Shown piece by piece: positions 56,971-64,000 of a stretch of DNA of 64,000 nucleotides. The position numbers and the translations under genes were made by a program. The stretch is from Symbiodinium microadriaticum (lineage: Eukaryota; Sar; Dinophyceae; Suessiales; Symbiodiniaceae): NCBI GenBank assembly GCA_001939145.1, contig LSRX01001583.1, positions 50,002-114,001 on the forward strand, written 5' to 3'. The notes below the pieces were generated by a model. That model was not told the DNA's origin, did no database searches, and saw only the letters and a list, made by a program, of their open reading frames with translations. The first letter of the stretch is position 1. Each line of letters begins with the position of its first letter.

Positions 56971-59900
56971 GCAGGTCTTGAGGATCGCCTCCGTACCAAC
57001 TCCTCTCTCGATGTCTCTTTGTCTATCTCTCTCTCGCTCCCGCACCCTGTCTCTAGCTTTCCCATGGCTTCAAAATCACGTGCTGAAGTGTGTCCGACTC
57101 TTCTTCTTCGCCACAGCTTCGCTGTGTCCCTTGCTTGCTTGCTTGCTTGCTAGGGGTGTGGGCTCCCGAAAGAACCCTGGCCCGGAGGCCTACCCCCTCG
57201 GCGCGCGTCTGTCGTGTTCACCCTGCGGTGTCCCTCTCTCTTCTTCCTTCAGGTAGAGGGAGCGTGCGAAGCCCCCCGGCCCATGGGGCCCCCCACTCTC
57301 TCTCTCTTTCTCCATCTCCCTGGACCTGATAGCGCCAGGAGAGCGGAGCCCCATGCGGCAGAGCTCTTGGTAGATACCCAGCCTTGGTCGAGCATGTGTG
57401 GATCAGGCAATCAACAGACGCCGGCAGCAAGAATAAGTTCGGGACAAGGTCGTGGGGGCTCTGCCATCGTCGTGTCGCACCTGCCAGGGGAGAGTGCCAT
57501 GCACTTTGCACACGAAGGGGACTCCTGGGATCACGGCCCAACGAGACTTTGCTTCAACACAGATGAGGTGGGCAGTCCTGCCTTCTTGGCCGGTGTTGCA
57601 CCATGAGACTCATCTTCAACCTCTATATTTTTAGACTCTATGCGCTCTCCCGTTACCTCAGAACTGTAAGGAACCAGCTTCGTCGAGGTTGAAGACCCCT
57701 GTGTGCTCTTGGTCATCCTGCTTTGCTTCGCTGTGCCTCACTCAAAATGCGGACTTCATGGCTCCTCAGTTTGGCCGCGGGGATCGTCATCCGGACCATC
57801 AGGAACCTAGGACGAACGCCATTCTGGGAGAAGCATGCATTGGCATGCAACAGGGAAAATTAGATGCCTCTTCGGACGAAGACCGACTCCTCGAACGCCG
57901 AGCTGCCTTGTCACAAGAACATCATGACATGAAATGAAATGATGATCGAGAACTGCTGCATCTGACTGCACAGATCATGTAGATGAGTTCCTACATGCCT
58001 ACAGTGCGCAAACGACGAAATGCCTGTTCTTCGGCACTGCCGTTCCCAAAGTCAGCAGCAGCCTTGCACAAAAGCCACCAATGCTAACAGACATTGCACC
58101 AGAGCAACGATAGTTCTGAAACCAGGAAGCTTTCATGGAAAGCGCCTCCTCGTCTACTATGTCCGGTGGAAAATCGGGTTCGATATCCTTCGAGCCGACA
58201 GTTTTCTATCAGCACCCACCAACGTGGAGATCATAGGCAGGCCTTTCCTCCCTCGTCGTTGTCCGGCAAGGGGATCCGCGCAGAATCTGGTGGTCCCGCG
58301 AACTCTGTATGCATCTGCTGAGACCTCCTTGACACAATCTGAGCAAGGGGCCAAGCAGGGCATTGCCTTGCCATGTAAACTGCTGAATTTGAGACCTTGG
58401 CAACTACGCTGTTTCAACAGTGCGAAATCTATGGATGCTTTTGGCATGAATGTGCTGCACCTGTTGCCATGATTCTCCTTTCCACGCAGGAAAGCCACTC
58501 AAACGACAAAACGGCTGTGAAAAAACAGTCGAACATCGTATGGACTTGACATGTCGTGCACCTCATTGTCGAAAAACTCGTGCCATGCTTAAGCATCCTG
58601 AAGTGTAGCCCTCTTGACCTTCAGAGTTGGTCTTTCGTAGCACATCTCATGAGGTCATGGCCACGATGCGGTGATAGCTCCTGTGGAGATCAGAGCCAAA
58701 CAGCACCTCGTGCGCGATCCGCTTCTTTCGCGCGTTATCAATCACTCCAGCGCCAGACACCGTATCAGAAAGCGCATTGCTCGGCGCCGGACATAGTTTG
58801 GAAGCGGTAAGAGCATGGGCACGCGCTCACGGATCGTGTTGGCCTGGACTTTGAGATCACACCTGTGTCAGATCCTCCGACGAAAAACGATTGGATTTCG
58901 CTCCTCTGCATCGAAGACATGGGTCATCTTGGTGTACACGTGCCAAATTCGACTCCTGCATCGCGAACAGACTCCGCATTGCAACCTCATGCAAACTAGT
59001 GTGATTTACGCAACAAGTGCGACAGCTGGCTCATTTGCTGTGCTGGGTTGTCTCCGCCCGGCCCGAAGACTTTGCTGTGCTTTGTGATGCTCGTCATATT
59101 ATGAGGAGGCACAAGCGTCCATCCAGTGATCTTACTGGCTCTGGGGAAACATTTCAGACCCTTTAGGCACAAGAAAACTTATCGGCTAAGATCTCAGATG
59201 CTCTCTCTCTCGGACGCTCCAGGAATACAAGTGCTGCCATGATAAAAACCCACATTCCATTCAGATGCGGCTGCTTCCCCACATCCGAATCTTTCGTGCA
59301 AGGCACGAAACATTCCTGACAAACACTCGACCTGCAAAGCCTCCGAGTAGTTGGCTTCCAAACCATGCAAGGCATACATCCTGCTCATGGTTGCGAACCG
59401 AATCATACACCAGAGGCATCCGAGTTGTTCGAAGAGGCTGTGATGTTGCATCCTCGCTCCCTGGTGTCGCGCTCCCGACCCGGTCCCGGCAGCCTCCTGT
59501 CGACCGCCATGCAAACAGCGAGTGTGACCACGGTTCGTGCCTTTAGACCAAAGAAGGACTTCGAAATCATCTTCTGGCACACCGGCAAACCGTCCAGGGG
59601 ATTTGTCCCTCCATGATATGTGTTCGCTCTTTACATCCATGACATTGACATGGCTCAGTCTCAAGCTTCAAATGCCTGCTGCATTCGTAGACGCTCAGAA
59701 CACGATGATCTTTGAAGCAATGCTCCCAACGCCACCAAGCAGTTGCACAACACTGTCAGATGAATGGCAACCAAATCGCAACCGAACCCTTGTCCGACTT
59801 CTCGAAACCAAAACAAGTCAACAAGAAGGCAACTGATCACAACAGCTCCAAAGAAAACAGGAGAACAGCAATGCAACGACAAGCAAAGCTTCAAAGTGAT

Positions 59901-60310
59901 CAATTCAAACCATCAACTGTTCATACGGTAAACATGAAAGCCGAAGCTTGGATTGAATCAAGCATTGTGCCTGTTCAACGGCCACGACAGTGATGGATCA
60001 AGGGGTCATTGAAACGGTCCGCGCGGTGCATCTGACAAAAACGAGCAACAAACAACACTGAATCCTGTTTCCGAACAAATGCGAGCCTAGCCAAACTCTG
60101 CAGAGTCTGTACCACACAGTCCAGACACAAACACACACACAGACACACATTTCATGTGTGTACATGCAAATGTTCAAAAAGTCTTTGTCACTGGTTTGCA
60201 TAGCACAAGGTTCGTTGGGAGCATGTCTGGTCTGTGAAAGTTCTGGGTCCGCATCTACAGTTTCTGAAAAATTTGTCTTGCCGTCCATAGTAAAAAAGAG
60301 CTAGAGACCG
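55942..60310. other. no gene recognised
   Basis: Four kilobases without a recognisable domain on either strand. Included are the (CTTG)n tract, a (CA)n tract near 60130-60165 and scattered short open frames. Confidence 0.35.
56889..56972. repeat. (CTTG)n/(CTCG)n repeat
   Basis: About 21 tetranucleotide units with an inner CTCG block, followed about 160 bp later by a shorter CTTG run (57130-57150). It creates spurious Leu/Ala/Cys-rich frames. Confidence 0.95.
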
Positions 60311-60490
60311 TGTATGGGATAGTTAGACCAACCCTTGAAACTGTCCAAGATGAATCTATGACCCCAAGATGACTTTAGGATAAATCAAAATAAACAAACG
60401 ATTGCTCAGATGAATCAAAGACAAACCAAAGATGAAACCATGATGTCTCCAAGATGACTTGAACTCAAATCAAGCAACTCTTAAGCTCTG
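60310..60490. repeat. degenerate CAAGATGAC-type repeat
   Basis: CCAAGATGA occurs several times with AAAGATGAA and AGATGAATC variants. The same word family fills 51750-51982. Confidence 0.6.
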
Positions 60491-60935
60491 GCTGGCTTTG
60501 GATGAAACTATGGCTCCAAAGACAAATTAGAGATGGCTTGAACTCGAACCAGAATGATTCTATCCTGTGCTTTTTTTACTTTTCTTATCTTATTTTATGT
60601 TCATTTTCCCTTCTTGCTCTGCTTTTAAAGTTCAAAAACAAAACATGCAGCTGCTGCGCAGTCCGCAATTCAACAGAAGTTGCCTTTTGCTCCCACGGTT
60701 ATTGTCGACATCACGTGGGCACAATGAATGACGTTATTTCAAACACTTGGTTGGTCCTTTGGTCCGCTTGCGCGTGATGTCTCAACATTGCTTGAGGGGG
60801 AAGGGGGGTCAAATGATTTCTGGACGTTCCCACACGACTTTGCTTTACGGCTTCATATAAGTCCACTTTGCCGGGCGTGACCTCTCGGGTGGTTGAACTA
60901 ATTAATAAAGAAAAAGCTTTGCGTTTTTGCCTTTG

Positions 60936-61099
60936 AAACGGAAGCCCGGCCCGGCCACCTGGGAGGTACCGTCTAATTAAAGAGGACGCTTCCCAGTGTG
61001 TCTGCGGCTTGGAAGCCTGCCTTTCTAGCTCTCAAACGGAAGTCCGGCCACCTGACAGGTACCGTCTAATTAAAAAAACGACGCTTCCCAGTGTGTCTG
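60936..61099 (+). repeat. tandem pair of a ~68 bp unit
   Basis: 60936-61004 and 61034-61099 share AAACGGAAG, CCGGCC, GGTACCGTCTAATTAAA and ACGCTTCCCAGTGTGTCTG in order, with a 30-bp spacer. Confidence 0.9.
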
Positions 61100-61178
61100 G
61101 TGTGTTATAAAGGGAAGACTATTGAACCAATTATTTTGTCCTCATTTTTGAGTGATTTTGCACGTTGTTTTTTGTCCT

Positions 61179-61275
61179 GGAGTGTCCCCCCACTCCAGCC
61201 GATGGCAGAATTTGAGACCGCGGTGGAGTGTCCCCCCACTCCGGCTGCCCGGCCAGTGGAGTGTCCCCCCACTCC
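61179..61275. repeat. three identical 18-nt hairpin-forming repeats
   Basis: GGAGTGTCCCCCCACTCC at 61179-61196, 61225-61242 and 61258-61275. GGAGTG and CACTCC are inverted arms around a C-rich loop. Confidence 0.95.
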
Positions 61276-61533
61276 AGACGAGCTTACAATTTTCAGCTCC
61301 TTGTCAAGGCCGTCTTGCATTTCGAAAGTGAGTTTAATGTTGTCTCTTACCAATGTCGATTTAGCATCAAATACCCTAAAATGAAGCAGACATCAGGCCG
61401 GTCCGCCGCTTTTTTTTTTGGGCGAGATCCGCAGCTCGAGAGCAGCTCCGCAGCCGGTCGTACGGCAGAGTCGAATCCTGAGATGCGGTGGTGCCGAGGT
61501 CGGTTACATTTTTTGCTTTTTGGGCAGAACGTG

Positions 61534-61802
61534 AAACCAAAAATACAGCTTCCAATGTAGCAAGTTTTAGTGTCCCAAAACGCCTCGCAAGAAAGGATGT
61601 TCTAGGAATGTTGCAATTCGAGTGGCTGTTTCATAGCAGAAAACAACGTGAAACCGACAAAAATCAACATACAAGCATGAAAACAAAAATACAACTTCCA
61701 ATGTAGTAAACTTAGTGTCCCAAAACGCCTCGCAAGAAAGGATGTTCTAGGAGTGTTGCAATTCGAGTGGTTGTTTCATAGCAGAAAACAACATGAAAAC
61801 AA
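61534..61802 (+). repeat. 146-bp-period tandem repeat upstream of the integrase
   Basis: The segment starting AATACAGCTTCCAATGTAG recurs 146 bp later with few changes, sharing CCCAAAACGCCTCGCAAGAA and GTTTCATAGCAGAAAACAAC. It ends about 80 bp before the integrase ATG. Confidence 0.92.
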
Positions 61803-61880
61803 ACACAACAGTGCATCCATGCAAGCATCTCACCGACTCGACCGTCATTGTTATAACTGGAGCGGTTAATCTAAACAACC

Positions 61881-62928
61881 ATGGACGCAGATGCAGCTCG
61901 AGAGAACGACGCTTTGTCTCGCAGGAGGGCCGTCGAAGAAGCATACACGGATCCTCGGTCCTCGGACTGGTTTTGGAAGCATGGCAAACACCCTCAAAGC
62001 GGCAAGATTGCAGAATCCTTTCGTGACCAGAGAGGATGTGAAAGCGTACTTCGAAACTCTGAGGGATCGGCAGGACAGGCCGCAACGAGGGTACAACTCT
62101 TTCGTACCTCAAGAGCCCATGCACGAAGTTCAGGTGGATCTGGCCTTTATGTCAGCCTTTGGGGGAAAACCCTACCCTTATTTGCTGGTGGCTATCGATA
62201 GTTTCTCTAAGAAGGTTGCGGCAGAGCATCTTAAGGATCGCAATGCCACCACTACAGCCGCAGCCATGAGAAAAATCATCGATAAATTGGGCATACCGGC
62301 TCAGGTGTACTCCGATGACGGTGGGGAGTTTAAGAAAGAATTCAAGCAGCTCCTAGACGATTTTGACATAGAAAAGCAAGTCACCAGAGGTCACGCTTTC
62401 TTTGTTGAAAGGGTCATTCGCACAATAAAAGAAGCCATCCTACGGAGGATGTCACAAGGGGTAGGGCGAAGGGGTCAATGGCACCTGCTATTGCACGATA
62501 TCATCCATCAAATCAACAACCGAGAGCACGCCGCAACGGGAGTCACGCCCAACGAAGCCTACGAAAACCCAAACAAGGCACAACAGGCCTGGGAGTCCAT
62601 GAAGAATCGCGCCCAAAACACCGCCGAACCTCGAGCCATCGTTACAGTTGGGGACCGCAACAAACTCAGACTCAAACCACAAGAATCCCGAGCATCCTAC
62701 CGCGTCAACGAACTAAAATGGTCGGAGAAAGTCTACAGAGTACTCGAGGTGATGCATTCCAACTTGGGGCCGCGCTATCGTCTGGAAGGATGGGCTGAAC
62801 CTGCGGTCAGGAGGGACATCAGGAAGGTTTCTGAGGCTGAGGATGCTAGGCCTAGGAGGCTGGAGGTGCAATCAAGGCTAAGACGCAGGCAACAGGCTCA
62901 AGCTGACAGGCTGCCTCCCATGATCTGA
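61881..62928 (+). CDS. Maverick/Polinton-like DDE integrase (one frameshift near 61970)
   Basis: Retroviral-type integrase that would insert a DNA copy of a mobile element. The ATG at 61881 begins a frame with RAVEEAYTDPRSSDWF, typical of the N-terminus of Maverick/Polinton integrases. Near 61970 the homology passes to the frame that is open from 61891 to 62928: LKAARLQNPFVTREDVKAYF, then the catalytic core with Asp83 (VQVDLAFM), PYPYLLVAIDSFSK, Asp142/143 (YSDDGGEF) and Glu173 (FFVERVIRTIKEA). Next come the NNREHAATGVTPNEA helix and a C-terminal SH3-like part with WSEKVYRVLEV and YRLEGW. Numbering is from 61891. No polymerase or capsid gene lies nearby, so it is a solitary integrase or an element end. 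Confidence 0.8.
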
Positions 62929-63451
62929 CAACAACATCACAAGCACCGCTCTTCAAGCTACAGTCGGACCATCCAAGTCAACGGTCTATGCTGTAGGACT
63001 CTGCACATCTGCTTGGTGGAGTTCTGTACTGTACATGTGGGGTCCCGTGCTGGGCTGGACTAACTGCAACAAGATCTGCGCAGTTCTGTACCGTCCCGAG
63101 CTTGCCTGGAAATCAAAGTCTGACAACTCAAAGCTTCCAACTCGATATTGCATTAAAACACTGCAACATCAAAATAAGTGCGGTACTCAGACTTAGACCC
63201 CAGGAGCGTCGCCCACCAAAACACATGCAACTAGCCGAGGCATCACCGCTTCAGGAGGTTTAGGGGTTTAGGTTTTGGTTTTTTGGAGCGCTTGCTGTTC
63301 CAGGCGAATGAGCCCCGGGTCCTTTTTTAAAGGAAAAGGAGATCGGTTCGCTAAAGCCCTAAACTTTAAACCCTAAACGCTAAACCCTATAAACCCTAAG
63401 AGCCCACTGCTCACACGTCCAGCTTGCGTCCTCGACGTCTCGAGAGGTCTT
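62929..63451. other. spacer with telomere-like inverted repeat
   Basis: No ORF of note. The right part holds TTTAGGG-like units in both orientations, listed separately. Confidence 0.45.
63255..63405. repeat. telomere-like repeats in inverted orientation
   Basis: TTTAGG units at 63255-63285 face CCCTAAA units at 63351-63400 (AAACCCTAAACGCTAAACCC), with about 70 bp between. Confidence 0.85.
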
Positions 63452-64000
63452 TCAACAATCGTCCCACTCTTCCTTCATCTTCGGCGGGACTCCACGAACG
63501 AACTCCAGGATCATGTAGAAGAGCTCGTCATTTCCTCGCAGACGCTGCCACACGCCCAGATAAGCGTTCCGCCAGTGCCCCGAGGGCCTGCAATACTTCT
63601 GCGTGAGCTGGAACGACTTATCGAGCATCACGTCGAAGCTCTTCTTGCGCTGGCTCACAATGTAGACCTGGTCTTGAGAAGACCGCATCTGCATGAAAGA
63701 GTCGTAGGAGGTCGCGTTCTCTTCATGGATCCTCAAGTAGTCCGCATGCTTGGAGTTCTCGCGAACGCTCTTGGGGACGCCCTTGGCCTTCCGGATCTCC
63801 ATGAGGCTCGACATCAAGATGCTGTACTTCTTGACGGCCAGGCAGACGACGTCCAGGATGACTTGCTCGCTGCATTCGTTCGACAACGCTCCCAACTTGC
63901 CACGGAGCTCCACGAGCTTCTTCATGGCCGGCTCAGAGATTGAGTCGCCAAAAGTCAGCTCAAATGCGGCAGGGTCCATGTCTCCAATCAGGTCGAACTC
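63452..64000 (-). CDS. unidentified protein, 5' end beyond the window
   Basis: A minus-strand frame is open from the right edge (EFDLIGDMDPAAFELTFGD) to a stop at 63452, at least 182 codons. The composition is that of a soluble helical protein (KKLVELRGKLGALSNECSEQ; SILMSSLMEIRKAKGVPKS; DKSFQLTQKYCRPSGHWRN; LFYMILEFVRGVPPKMKEEW). The internal Met at 63979 is possible as a start, but the frame continues upstream without a stop. No domain is recognised. Confidence 0.6.
   Translation of the reverse strand, partial: EFDLIGDMDPAAFELTFGDSISEPAMKKLVELRGKLGALSNECSEQVILDVVCLAVKKYSILMSSLMEIRKAKGVPKSVRENSKHADYLRIHEENATSYDSFMQMRSSQDQVYIVSQRKKSFDVMLDKSFQLTQKYCRPSGHWRNAYLGVWQRLRGNDELFYMILEFVRGVPPKMKEEWDDC

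Noticed and set aside
56858-57256. Leu/Ala/Cys-rich membrane-like ORFs around the CTTG repeat
   Set aside because: The hydrophobic segments are the translated tetranucleotide repeat.
63255-63405. True chromosome end at the telomere-like repeats
   Set aside because: Only a few degenerate units occur, in both orientations, with coding sequence continuing to the right.
1-64000. CRISPR arrays, tRNA or rRNA genes, bacterial operons
   Set aside because: No regularly spaced direct repeats with unique spacers and no clover-leaf or rRNA signature was seen; gene structure is eukaryotic.

Overview
The window is nuclear DNA of a dinoflagellate, most like Symbiodiniaceae or a close relative. The evidence is the gene structure and the mobile elements together. 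Genes are cut into very small exons with AG|G acceptors and frequent GC (sometimes GA) donors. A gene is present as a tandem pair. A retroelement carries its own cytosine-5 DNA methyltransferase. TTTAGGG-like repeats lie inside the sequence, and tetranucleotide repeats are abundant. Two N gaps (6064-6176, 30527-30660) and two single Ns show that it is a scaffold.

Layout. 1-3150: a non-LTR (LINE) reverse transcriptase ORF. 3276-4954: the 3' exon of an arylsulfatase. 5446-7420: a coiled-coil/ankyrin protein interrupted by a gap. 7420-17300: sparse unidentified exon candidates and a tetranucleotide tract. 17311-20501 and 22255-26535: two tandem NiCoT-type nickel/cobalt transporter genes whose exons I could match one by one; they share a 565/583 bp block that is almost identical although the rest has diverged. 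27060-31170: an extremely AT-rich island of foreign or organellar appearance with one acidic ORF. 32709-33973 (-): a two-exon fatty acid desaturase. 35290-36272 (-): a GT17-like glycosyltransferase. 38860-40748 (-): an ornithine/putrescine-type carbamoyltransferase built of at least 14 exons of 22-94 nt. 42489-50442 (-): a tyrosine-recombinase retrotransposon with split direct repeats (A1-ORFs-B1-A2-B2), a C5-methyltransferase and RT-RNase H. 51.5-61.8 kb: mostly non-coding with several repeat and hairpin families. 61881-62928: a Maverick/Polinton-like DDE integrase. 63452-64000 (-): an unidentified gene running off the right edge.

How it fits together. Host genes cover metal uptake (nickel is the cofactor of urease and Ni-superoxide dismutase), carbamoyl transfer, lipid desaturation, sulfate-ester hydrolysis and protein glycosylation; nothing suggests that they form one pathway. 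The outstanding items are the tandem NiCoT pair with its mosaic divergence, the micro-exon carbamoyltransferase and the methyltransferase-bearing split-repeat retroelement. All exon boundaries were read by eye from splice signals, reading frame and paralogue or family similarity, and have no transcript support here.
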